From assembly GCA_034231615.1 (NCBI GenBank), contig CM067298.1, forward strand, positions 65,987,591 to 66,051,590: 64,000 bases of DNA. Direction: 5' to 3'. Numbering within the stretch: position 1 is the stretch's first letter; each line of letters starts with the position of its first letter. The notes beneath the pieces are model-generated. The model saw nothing but the letters and a program-made list of their open reading frames with translations, ran no database searches and was not told the origin of the DNA. The translations under genes were made by a program, and so were the position numbers. Of this stretch, positions 35,036-44,879 are shown one piece after another. The DNA is from Meghimatium bilineatum (lineage: Eukaryota > Mollusca > Gastropoda > Stylommatophora > Philomycidae).

Positions 35036-35732
35036 CTTTGTTTAGTCAGTGGCAGTACAGTAATTACACCCATGCAACAATACTTTGTTAAATCAGTGAC
35101 GGTACAATAACTACACTTATGCAACAATACTTTGTTAAATCAGTGACGGTACAATAACTACACTCATGCAACAATACTTTGTTAAATCAGTGGTGCTACA
35201 ATAACTACACTCTTGCAACAATACTTTGTTAAATCAGTGGTGGTACAATAACTACACTTATGCAACAATACTTTGTTAAATCAGTGGTGGTACAATAACT
35301 ACACTCATGCAACAATACTTTGTTAAATCAGTGGTGGTACAATAACTACACTCTTGCAACAATACTTTGTTAAATCTGTGGCGGTACAATAACTACACTC
35401 TTGCAACAATACTTTGTTAAATCAGTGGTGGTACAATAACTACACTTATGCAACAATACTTTGTTAAATCAGTGGTGGTACAATAACTACACTCATGCAA
35501 CAATACTTTGTTAAATCAGTGGTGGTACAATAACTACACTCATGCAACAATACTTTGTTAAATCAGTGGTGGTACAATAACTACACTCATGCAACAATAC
35601 TTTGTTAAATCAGTGGTGGTACAATAACTACACTCATGCAACAATACTTTGTTAAATCAGGGGCGGTACAATAACTACACTCATGCAACAATACTTTGTT
35701 AAATCAGTGGCGGTACACTCATGCAACAATGC
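35036..35732 (+). repeat. Minisatellite, 47-bp unit, about 15 copies
   Basis: Units of GGTACAATAACTACACTCAT followed by GCAACAATACTTTGTTAAAT and CAGTGGT. Variation is concentrated at CTCATG/CTCTTG/CTTATG and GTGGTGG/GTGGCGG, in blocks that suggest duplication of several units at a time. Confidence 0.95.
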
Positions 35733-35874
35733 CACAAGGTCTTCTTCTTTAATTTCTTCAGTTCATCATTAATAATATACAGGGCGATTCACTTTCTCTT
35801 TCGACTGATCGTGAACTAGTGTTACAAGTATTAAAACTATTTATGAAACTCGTGAACCTCAGGGCCGTAGACAT

Positions 35875-36060
35875 AGCCGGATTTAGACTTGATAGGGCCC
35901 TAAGCTATTTGAGATATGGGCCCTAAGCTATTTAAGATATGGGACTCTTTAACAATTAAGAATATATAAATAGTGAAATAAAAAAAAATTGGGAGCCCAC
36001 AAGAAAGTTGGGACACTAAGCTATAGCTTGTTTAGCTTATAGGTAAATCCGGTACTGGCC
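35875..36060. mobile_element. Non-autonomous DNA transposon, hAT-like
   Basis: Left region GCCGGATTTAGACTTG and the reverse complement of the right region, ACCGGATTTACCTATAAGC, are inverted. The interior has the palindromic TAAGCTAT motif several times. No clear target duplication, so family assignment is tentative. Confidence 0.5.
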
Positions 36061-36602
36061 GAAAGATACTTCTTCAGTAAGAGGAGGCGCAGTTTTCATC
36101 TAAATAATAATTAAGGTCATTCGTCAATTGCCGTAAGTAATTACTCTGTTTTCATGAGATTATTTGTTTGTTTTTTTTCTTTAAAAAAAGGTTAAGTATG
36201 AATGGGGCGGGGGTTACGTGACCTGGCTATATTCATAGTACTAATAGTCATATTTTCATTTCATGTTTGAAGCCCTCCCTCCCCTATCTACGGACTTGGT
36301 GTACGTTAGTCGCAGGCCAAGAGTCACGAATTTAACACGGAAGCGATTTGAAATTTAATATGAATTCATAAAACTTCATGCCACTGACGTCGCAGAGCTA
36401 TGTTATATAGGCACCAGTACGGAACATTGTATGAGGATGTACCTGGAGGTAGGCCTACACGTTCCCAGCGATTTCGTAAAACATATTCTTCACAGATCAA
36501 TTATGTTTTTCACTAGAATTTTATTAGAATTTATAGTTTACGTATCTGACGTGACGTGTTAAGTATTCACATGGGTTGTTATAAATAATATAACGATTCT
36601 AG
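36061..36602. other. No recognisable gene
   Basis: Unique-looking AT-rich sequence with no open frame of interest. Confidence 0.4.
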
Positions 36603-36610
36603 TTCTAACC

Positions 36611-36810
36611 CAGTGGTGGGCTAAATACGACCCGCGGGCCCGGCTGGATTTATTATTTTACTGGCCGGTAAACTGATTGAAAACTAGCATAAGTACCGGC
36701 CTCTGAGCTCAGATTGGTATTAGTAAGAACTAAAAGAAATATTCTTCGTCCTTTCCCACACTGAAAACGATCAATCCAGCAAGCCGACCAAAAATGGTTG
36801 CCCATCACTA
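36611..36810. mobile_element. hAT-type MITE, 200 bp, with target duplication
   Basis: Left terminus CAGTGGTGGGCTAAAT. The reverse complement of the right terminus is TAGTGATGGGCAACCA. Flanks are TTCTAACC (36603-36610) and TTCTAATC (36811-36818), an 8-bp duplication with one change. GC-rich subterminal CCCGCGGGCCCGG as in other hAT MITEs. Its right end forms part of the neighbouring minisatellite unit. Confidence 0.85.
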
Positions 36811-37790
36811 TTCTAATCACACATGTTGCCCATCACTATTCTAATCACACATGTTGCCCATCACTATTCTAATCACACATGTTGCCCATCACTATTCTAA
36901 TCACACATGTTGTCCATCACTATTCTAATCACACATGTTGCCCATCACTATTCTAATCACACATGTTGCCCATCACTATTCTAATCACACATGTTGTCCA
37001 TCACTGTTCTAATCACACATGTTGCCCATCACTATTCTAATCACACATGTTGCCCATCACTGTTCTAATCACACATGTTGTCCATCACTATTCTAATCAC
37101 ACATGTTGCCCATCACTATTTTAATCACACATGTTGCCCATCACTATTCTAATCACACATGTTGCCCATCACTATTCTAATCACACATGTTGCCCATCAC
37201 TATTCTAATCACACATGTTGCCCATCACTATTCTAATCACACATGTTGTCCATCACTATTCTAATCACACATGTTGCCCATCACTATTCTAATCACACAT
37301 GTTGCCCATCACTGTTCTAATCACACATGTTGTCCATCACTATTCTAATCACACATGTTGTCCATCACTATTCTAATCACACATGTTGTCCATCACTATT
37401 CTAATCACACATGTTGTCCATCACTATTCTAATCACACATGTTGCCCATCACTATTCTAATCACACATGTTGCCCATCACTATTCTAATCACACATGTTG
37501 CCCATCACTATTCTAATCACACATGTTGCCCATCACTATTCTAATCACACATGTTGTCCATCACTATTCTAATCACACATGTTGTCCATCACTATTCTAA
37601 TCACACATGTTGTCCATCACTATTCTAATCACACATGTTGTCCATCACTATTCTAATCACACATGTTGTCCATCACTGTTCTAATCACACATGTTGTCCA
37701 TCACTGTTCTAATCACACATGTTGCCCATCACTATTCTAATCACACATGTTGCCCATCACTGTTCTAATCTCCCATGTTCATCACTGTTC
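36797..37790 (+). repeat. Minisatellite, 28-bp unit, about 35 copies
   Basis: The unit is GTTGCCCATCACTATTCTAA plus TCACACAT. Only two common variant positions occur (GCCC/GTCC and CTATTC/CTGTTC), plus one CTATTTT. There are no spacers, so this is not a CRISPR. The first unit contains the last 14 bp of the hAT MITE plus its flank. Confidence 0.97.
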
Positions 37791-37909
37791 TCAGACTTTA
37801 GAAGAACGATCTTAGGAATACGGTAGTTAAAAAATGTAAGGATAGTATAAGACATTGGTGTTTAAGTATTATTTAAATTTAGCCATCGAATTACGCCCGG
37901 GTTGACGGG

Positions 37910-38176
37910 AACCGAACGGAGGGAGCAGAATAGCAAGACTGCGACCTGCCATACATGTCATAAGATGCGTATAAGGATGTTTCAATGTTGGAGATGACTG
38001 TCTTATTCCGTAGAGAGGGTCAGTGATCTAGAAGTCATGATGAAGATGACTGTCTTAGTCTGAAAGGCGCAGATATCGCAAGTACGACGTAAACCATAAC
38101 GTTTACATTTCGTTCTCTAGACTGCATCCTGATAACCTGCAGGAGATTGAGAACGAAGGGATAAGAAGAAAACTAA
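37910..38176 (+). mobile_element. S1 SINE-like repeat, diverged
   Basis: Sense order is preserved: GGGAGCAGAATAGCAAGACT, GAAAGGCGCAGATATCGCAA, TTTCGTTCTCTAGACTGCAT and GAGATTGAGAACGAAGGGAT with the GAA-rich end. An extra inserted duplication of GATGACTGTCTTA occurs in the middle. Confidence 0.75.
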
Positions 38177-38954
38177 GAAGCCACCAACTAATATACTCAA
38201 TTTCTTTGCCATTACGAATGTGGGCAATCAACTTTCGAATCAAGCAAGTTCTACAGAGTTATATTAGTGAGACCAACCCACTAACCACTCTACCACCAAG
38301 TCAATGTTAAGTACCAGTACTAACTACTTTACCACTGATCCGATATTAAGTACCGGTACTAACTATTCTACCATACTCTTCCAAAAATAGTACTTTCCCG
38401 GAAAAGGAAACAGCAAATACAAATAAAATGACAATTCAGAGAATACAAATCAGTAAACGGGAGTCAATTTACAACATGGTGCTTTACTGTGATATGGTTG
38501 TAGGAAATATAGAGTTATCTGGTGTGATAAGATAACAATCGTCTGTCATATCCTGCAGTGTAACAGTTCTATCTCACAGACTAAATGCTAGACGTCATTA
38601 ATTCCTTTTCTTTTCGGGAGTAATGTGTCTTGTGTTATTTGTTTCATAAAGACATTTTAGTCAGAAATAGATTAAGCTTTAGGGCCTGTGTCCCTAGTTG
38701 ACAGATTTTTAAAAATGTACCTTTTATTGTTATCTATTATCTATTTAATAGTGGACTTTAATCCCATTTAGTTATATCAAAACTGCTTCCATAAAAAACG
38801 AAAGGAAGTCGTGGTTCAGAGACACTTGCCACCAGGACCACCAAGAAGATAGAAAATACATTGGTTGATCCGATTTAGTTGTGCGTTTCCTTGACTGGTG
38901 ACGAGAAATATAAATAAATATACAATGTAACCGAGACCATCGGAAATTATAGAA
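38177..38954. other. No recognisable gene
   Basis: Contains a short repeat of TTAAGTACCGGTACTAACTA near 38300-38370. No recognisable protein. Confidence 0.45.
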
Positions 38955-39176
38955 GACCTGTTCGCAAAATTAAGTTGGACACCATTCGTTACGTGTTTTG
39001 ATATATAATTATTGTTTGACTTTCAAATGGTTACTATTTATATACTTGAAATTACCGTGGATATTTATTAGTATGCGATTCCAAGTATGTAAATATTAAC
39101 CAATTGAAAGCGAACCAATAATTAAAAAACGTAACGAATAGGGTCCAACTTAATTTAGTGAGCAGGTCTTGTATAC
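38955..39176. mobile_element. M2 MITE, full length
   Basis: About 220 bp with roughly 45-bp terminal inverted repeats. Left GACCTGTTCGCAAAATTAAG with TGGACACCATTCGTTACGT; the reverse complement of the right reads GACCTGCTCACTAAATTAAG with TGGACCCTATTCGTTACGT. No open frame. Partial copies lie at 22018 and 22825. Confidence 0.8.
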
Positions 39177-39310
39177 CAACGATTAGTCACTATGTAACAC
39201 AGCAGAAAGCTATATCAAACTGAACAACGCAAAAAAAATTGCGGTTTCCGTAGGATCAGTCAAGATGCGTGACATCACCATGTCATATAATCCAGAGTAT
39301 GCTGTGTGCA

Positions 39311-39575
39311 GGGAGCCGCGTTTCCGCAGTGGTTAGCGCACTGGCTTCGCATATGAGTGGTCCTGGGTTCATTCCCCAGTTGAGGCGGAAATGTTTTCAG
39401 ATCGCAACGGCTCCCAGGTCGACCCAGCCTTAAATGGGTACCGGATTAATCTGGGAAGTAAAGACTGCGAGGGAAAGGAGATGGCTACCGCCCTCATTTG
39501 CAGAGCCTGTGAAATGTGAGATCGCTAACATCTCACACCCCTACGGCATTAATAAATGCTATGGGTTACTTTACT
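39311..39575 (+). mobile_element. S3, tRNA-derived SINE
   Basis: The head has a tRNA-like A box (GTGGTTAGCGCACTGG, 39329-39344) and B box (GGGTTCATTCCCC, 39365-39377), spaced as in RNA polymerase III promoters. The body contains GACCCAGCCTTAAATGGGTA and ATTAATCTGGGAAGTAAAGA, then a 3' region ending near TTACTTTACTTA. It depends on a LINE for mobility. Confidence 0.8.
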
Positions 39576-39624
39576 TATGCTGTGTGCTAGTCAGAAATTT
39601 GATTCAGTTTGTTTATTATTATTT

Positions 39625-40062
39625 GTTAAAATATATACATCGCATTTTCTATTGCCCCTCCGCAAAAAGTATATCTTACATTATCTGTTAAAATATATAC
39701 ATCGCATTTTCTATTGCCCCTCTGCAAAAAGTATATCTTACATTATCTGTTAAAATATATACATCGCATTTTCTATTGCTCCTCCGCAAAAAGTATATCT
39801 TACATTATCTGTTAAAATATATACATCGCATTTTCTATTGCCCCTCCGCAAAAAGTATATCTTACATTATCTGTTAAAATATATACATCGCATTTTCTAT
39901 TGCCCCTCCGCAAAAAGTATATCTTACATTATCTGTTAAAATATATACATCGCATTTTCTATTGCCCCTCCGCAAAAAGTATATCTTACATTATCTGTTA
40001 AAATATATACATCGCATTTTCTATTGCTCCTCCGCAAAAAAGTATATCTTACATTATCTGTC
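39625..40062 (+). repeat. Minisatellite, 62-bp unit, about 7 copies
   Basis: Units of TTAAAATATATACATCGCAT, TTTCTATTGCCCCTCCGCAA and AAAGTATATCTTACATTATC. Copies are almost identical (CCCC/CTCC at one place, one extra A in the last). Confidence 0.95.
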
Positions 40063-40469
40063 CTATTGAAATCATCGTGTTTGATATGTTTCTTCCCCTC
40101 TCCATTAAAACTTGCGTTCATTGTACCTGCCCCCTCCCTTCCTTTGACAATAAATGCACCAAAACTCATTCAAGTAGGCCTACCACAGGACAGACCGCTA
40201 GAAAACTATAAGTAACGTCTGATCATGAAAAGTGTTTTCTTTTACACGCCATTGCGGCGTATTGTGGAATAGGGTGCTAGACCAGTGTTCATCAGGATCA
40301 ACGGCATACATAAGGATTATGTGGTCAACATCAAACTAGCAACCGTTACTTTCCCAGAAAACCTCGTAGGTCTACCAAGTTTTCCCTATGCCAGATCGAC
40401 CAAGGAGCCGTTAGTGATTTTAAAATATTTCAAATTGAACTGAAAATTGAAACTTGGATTACCAGAATA
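40063..40469. other. No recognisable gene
   Basis: Unique-looking sequence; no open frame of interest. Confidence 0.4.
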
Positions 40470-40562
40470 GAAAGCCAGTTGACTAACTGAGTCATCGTGT
40501 CCCTGGTCACACCCGAATAGGAAACCAGTTGATTAACAGCTGAGCTACCGCAGCCCCGGACA
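40470..40562 (-). mobile_element. tRNA-derived SINE fragment
   Basis: The reverse complement reads GGGGCTGCGGTAGCTCAGCT followed by GTTAATCAACTGG, a tRNA acceptor/D-arm-like start with an A box. The downstream B-box region is poor. Too diverged to be a functional tRNA. Confidence 0.5.
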
Positions 40563-40864
40563 CGTATATCAATCCCTTTAATCCCCTCTAACATCTGAGA
40601 TTACAGATTGCACTCATCCCCTGGTCCAGAGATCATACAGGGCGATATAAATTTAATTATGTTTTCCTAGTGGTTCCAGTTTCTTAGACTTGCCCTTTCT
40701 TTGGATTTAGTGTTGACCATTCACTTACTACAGCTCTTCCAATGTTGTCCTGTCAGAAGAGAATAGAATTCCGAGACCCGGGTTAACGAAAGATTAAACC
40801 TACAGATTACAAGATAATCTTCAGCTCCGGCACTAGGTGTGGCATTTCAGCCAAGAATCTCCTC

Positions 40865-41200
40865 TCTCACACTTCCTCCACAAGGTGTTAAACACTTCCT
40901 ATACATTGAACATACACCTTATACACGCATTTCTTACACATTCAATATTAACCTTCTATACATACACTTTACAACATACACTTTCTGCACACACGTCTTA
41001 CACATTCAATATAACCTTTCTACACACTTCGTACAGATTCAACAAACCTTCTGCACGCACTTCTTACACATCGAAAATATATATTTGTTCTACTCACACT
41101 TCCTACACATTAAACACAAACTTTCAACACACATTCAATATAAACTTTCTGCACGCATTTAATATAGATTTTCTTCACACACTTGCACGTTTTGAAACAC
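40865..41200 (+). repeat. Degenerate tandem repeat, left block
   Basis: Imperfect units of about 30-36 bp built on CTTTCTGCACACACTTCTTA and CACATTCAATATAA. It resumes at 42041-42085, after the L-C insertion. Confidence 0.7.
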
Positions 41201-42031
41201 CCTCATGTATTTGCGTTTCGCTGATGATATTGATCTTATAGCTGGGTCAGAACAAGCATTGCAAGAATTAACATCAAAGTTAGAAAAAGTTACCAGCAAG
41301 TACGGAATGGAAATCAATTCAGATAAGAGCAAAATTTTGGTAAACAGCAGAGACACAGAAAACCAGACTAATATCATTATGAATGGACACAAGCTTGAAG
41401 AGGTGAATACCTTCAAATACCTCGGATCCAGTATATGCAGCGATGGTAAATGCAAAGCAGAACTAAAAATAAGGCTGGAGATGGCTTTAGCGTCATTGTC
41501 AAGGCTAACTGTGATTTGGAAAAGCAACATCAGTGTTGGAGTGAAAATCAAACTGTATAGGTCGCTGGTGCTTTCTGTTGTGTTGTATGGTTGTGAGAGT
41601 TGGACACTCACTGCGGACATGGAGAGAAGATTACAGGCTTTCGAGTATAAATGCTACAGAAGAATTCTACGAATTTCCTATAGGGAACATAAGACCAATG
41701 TGTACGTAAGAAATAAAGTAGAGATGTGTGCAGGTGTCCAGGAGCCATTGCTTTCAATAGTGAAACGACGAAAACTAGCATGGTTCGGACATGTATGCAG
41801 GCACGATTCCTTGTCAAAAACAATACTGCAGGGAACTGTCGAAGGTGGAAGAAGCAGAGGAGGACAAATAAAGACATGGACAGACAACATCAAGGAATGG
41901 ACAGGGCTAGATATTTCCACACTCATCCGCATCGCTGACGATAGAATTCGCTGGAGGACTCTATGTGCTGAAGCATCCAATGTGGTACCCCTACGACCCT
42001 GAAGGGTTATGGGTTTATTGATTGATTGATG
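41201..42031 (+). mobile_element. L-C LINE, 5'-truncated, well preserved
   Basis: Inserted in a tandem repeat. Flanks TTTGAAACAC (41191-41200) and TTTGAAAAAC (42032-42041) match 9 of 10 and are a plausible target duplication. It ends GGGTTTATTGATTGATTGAT, the L-C ATTG tail. Truncated just upstream of the RT catalytic box, it contains one continuous open frame, so it is probably the youngest L-C copy here. Confidence 0.85.
41205..42002 (+). pseudogene. L-C reverse transcriptase C-terminal part, 265-codon open frame
   Basis: Starts at a Met just before the RT catalytic box (residues 1-12, MYLRFADDIDLI, catalytic Asp pair at 7-8). Then follow KYGMEINSDKSKILV (about 36-50), FKYLGSSI (about 72-79), the YGCESWTL block (about 128-135), FEYKCYRRILRISY (about 147-160), RKLAWFGHVCRH (about 190-201), GGRSRGGQIKTWTDNIKEWT (about 213-232) and a C-terminal RWRTLCAEAS. 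There are no internal stops, but endonuclease, fingers and half of the palm are missing, so the product could not be an active polymerase. The start is only the first in-frame Met. Confidence 0.9.
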
Positions 42032-42040
42032 TTTGAAAAA

Positions 42041-42085
42041 CATGCACGTTTTGCACACACTTCATGCATTTCCTTCACATCTTCT
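42041..42085 (+). repeat. Degenerate tandem repeat, right block
   Basis: CATGCACGTTTTGCACACAC and TTCATGCATTTCC continue the unit of 40865-41200, showing that L-C inserted into the array. Confidence 0.55.
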
Positions 42086-42134
42086 TCTATTTGACGTGTG
42101 CTTTGAAGAACGTTGTTTTCACTGCCATTCTAAA

Positions 42135-42300
42135 GGGGATCTCCCTGGCGTAGTGGTTAATCTGTTCGCATTGTGTTCAATATTTTTTTCGGAGATCCCT
42201 GTGGATTATCACTTGAAGCTACGGAGTTACGTGCTATGAGTGGCACCCTCATCAGGCGGCGTGCCGCTGTGACTGAGTACATATGGGAAACCGAGTACTA
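42135..42300 (+). mobile_element. Possible tRNA-derived SINE
   Basis: CTGGCGTAGTGGTTAATCTG resembles a tRNA D-arm/A box. No convincing B box and no second copy in the window. Confidence 0.3.
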
Positions 42301-42599
42301 TGAAGTCAATCTTCTACGGCTTTTAAACATATTTTTTTTCTAAAGCGTCCCAATTCTTTGCAAGATGTTCATCCTTTTCCAGTGTCACATTTTTGAGATC
42401 CTGCGTACATCGTAATCTTGATCTGCAACTTATTCTCTTTTCTAGATTCATATCACATTCCATTTTTTCTAACCCATATCCCATTCTATTATTAATCTTT
42501 CTAACCCATATCCCATTCCATAATTAATCTTTCAAACAAATATTAAACACATTGTGTTTTTTTATGTCCAAAATATGTTAGCATGCGGCTTAAAAAAAT

Positions 42600-43070
42600 A
42601 ATTTTGATAAATCAAACTTCTGTATGTTCAGGTCTTTACGGAATTATTTCCAACTCTGTGTTGGAACTCTTTCTGCCCGTGACATCTTTAAGACCTTTTG
42701 TAGAATTTCATTTCAAATGTTGATGCTTTCTTTTCCATCGTGGAAGTCATTGACCAAGACTCACAACCATATATTTCAATTGGAAAAATGTTGCTTCTTA
42801 CTCACATATAACTTCGTAATTTTGTTTTTCTGTTAGCCCCTTTCCGTTGATTTTTCTATGAGATATTTTTGGTGGGGTCTTTGCTAATATCTTTCTGATG
42901 TCTGCAGACAATGTCCAACGATGTTGATGGCTGACTCGACATATTCAAAGTTGCTAAGATTTTCAAGTTTTCCTATCAATAACTATTGTTAGTGTGTCCA
43001 TTTTTGTTGATATAGATTATGTTTTGTCTTCTTTTAGGAAAAGATTTTGAGTTCGGAATGTTGTTTAACT
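42600..43070 (-). mobile_element. LINE C-terminal fragment, L-G-like
   Basis: The reverse complement has IEIYGCESWSMTSTMEKK and FEMKFYKRS-like blocks at 42780-42700 in broken frames. Upstream it contains a decayed segment to 43070. No tail is visible at 42600. Confidence 0.6.
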
Positions 43071-43083
43071 GACATATGATCAC

Positions 43084-43200
43084 AAAACCCATAATTCTTC
43101 GTAGAGGGCAGCGGGGTTGCCACTCTGGAAACATCAACACACAAATCTAGACATGCTTCTCTGTTCTAAGTTCATTGTTTAACATAATCATGTGTTGAAG
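43084..43200 (-). mobile_element. L-C LINE 3' terminus remnant
   Basis: AAAACCCATAATTCTTCGTA with GGGGTTGCCACTCTGGAAAC and ACATCAACACAC parallel the L-C 3' ends at 12726 and 31590. Confidence 0.55.
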
Positions 43201-43504
43201 TCCTGATAGGCTTCTTGATTATCACGAACTGTACATCGAATTTCTAGAATCTCAAAGCCTGCGATATTAAAATGCAATTGTTCATAATGTGGGACTTCCG
43301 GTAGTGACGTCCGTTGATGGAGGGTGTTTCTCTAATCCAGTCGATCGTTGGATTAATTCACTAATATCATAAAGTCCAGACCGATTTGTGTAACAGAAAT
43401 CAGTTCATTCCAATTCTTTTTCATTCGAATTTACTGGGCTTTGAGAAATAGCACATCCAACGCAAATTTAGGAATCAAATGGATAAAGAAAACAACACTA
43501 TAAG

Positions 43505-44292
43505 ACCTGGATTTTGCCGATGATCTTGCACTATTGAGTGAAAACCATCAAGATGCACAAACAAATACTGATAGATTAAAACTCATCGCAGGACAAATAT
43601 GTCTCCAAATCAACTCATCAAAAACAAAAATTGTGGACTTCATCAACTCAGCTAACGCAATTACTTTAAGTGGGCAACAACTTGAAACGATACACAAATT
43701 TTCCTATCTAGGAAGCAAATGAACACTCGACGTCATGACAGACATTACAACTCGCATTGCACTAGCATCAAGTGCCTTTAACAGACTGTCTAATATCTGG
43801 AGGTCAAAGTCAATCAACACACGCACGAAAATGCGCATATTTAGTTCCTGTGTTATTCCGGTGCTATCATATGGATGTGAGAGCTGGAAAAGCTCTTTAT
43901 CTCCAGAAAAGAAATTACTGAGTTTCGAGAATATATGTCTTCGTAGGATAACTAACACCCATTAGAGTGAATTCTAATCGAATGATAAAATCAGAGAAGC
44001 GACACATCAAAATTTCATCACAGATGTTATCAGAAAACGCCGTTAGTCCTACATCGGGCATGTCCTACGCGCAGACATCAACAGAATACACCACCAATCT
44101 CTTGAATGGATACCTACAGGCAAAAGAGCCAGTGGTAGACCAAAAGAAACACTCAGAATAACAATACTTAGAGAATGTAAAACAATCAATATCCATACCA
44201 TTCAAGAACTGCACAGAATAACTTTGAACAGACAGAATTGGAGAGATCTGACCTCTGCCATATGCGCTAACTTCAGCGCAAAAGGAAAATGA
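43505..44292 (+). mobile_element. L-F LINE, C-terminal half with RT box
   Basis: Plus-strand frames: FADDLALLSENHQ (catalytic box at about 43514-43525), CLQINSSKTKIVDF, YLGSK followed by a stop at 43720, then TTRIALASSAFNRLSNIWRS, VLSYGCESW (about 43860), SYIGHVLRAD and KRASGRPKETLRITILREC, ending near GCGCAAAAGGAAAATGAATG. At least three breaks. 5'-truncated next to the catalytic box. It abuts an opposite-strand L-G fragment. Confidence 0.85.
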
Positions 44293-44788
44293 ATGAATAA
44301 TGTGGATATTGGCGTACCATGTTTTCTGTGTATGTGTTGAACAAATGTGGTTAGAAAAGACAGCCCTGTCTGATCCCTTTTTGGACCTTGAACCAGTAGA
44401 TGTCTCTCATTAGTGGCAAATATATACTTGTTGCTCTGGGTAAAGCATTTTAATCAGTGATATGAGATTGATGTGGTGCGTCCATGCTTTCCATTATGTT
44501 CCATAATTTATGATGTATCACACGGTCGAAGGCATTTAGTGGTCCATAAAACAGGTGTATATGTCTGCGTTGCATTTTTTAAACACTTCTCTATTGTATT
44601 TTTCAAACCAAAGATATGATCTCTAGTACCCCTGTACTGCCTAAAGTCGGCTTAGAAAATATTAATATATATCTTTCCATAAGTTGCTTCATGTTTTTCA
44701 TAATTATTTTTAGAAGTATCTTGTTGACATGACTGACCAGCGCAATTTTTCTGTAATCTGTTTCCGATTGTCCCTTTTCTGTAATCTT

Positions 44789-44790
<2 letters not shown>
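44293..44790 (-). mobile_element. LINE RT fingers-palm fragment, L-G-like
   Basis: The reverse complement, in shifting frames: DYRKIALVSHVNKILLKIIM and KPTLGSTGVLEIISLV near 44770-44610, a FDRVIHHKLWNIMES-like stretch near 44540-44490, and KGIRQGCLF near 44370. This is the RT region upstream of the catalytic box; the box itself is not present. Confidence 0.7.
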
Positions 44791-44866
<76 letters not shown>

Positions 44867-44868
44867 CA
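44791..44868. repeat. (TA)n microsatellite
   Basis: TA repeat with one interruption, at the 5' boundary of the LINE fragment. The IYIY peptides are artefacts. Confidence 0.95.
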
Positions 44869-44879
44869 AACACACACAC

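Noticed and set aside
36797-37790. CRISPR-like array of 28-bp repeats
   Set aside because: Repeats are directly adjacent with no unique spacers, in eukaryotic sequence; this is a minisatellite. The arrays at 6841, 35036, 39625 and 46790 were rejected for the same reason.
39325-39400. Functional tRNA gene
   Set aside because: A and B boxes are recognisable, but the cloverleaf is not complete and the sequence continues into a SINE body; called a tRNA-derived SINE. The same holds for 40470-40562 and 59945-60112.
41159-42058. Long minus-strand frames (153, 89 and 126 codons)
   Set aside because: Shadows of the plus-strand L-C reverse transcriptase, whose motifs (FADD, YGCESW, KCYRR) are unmistakable.
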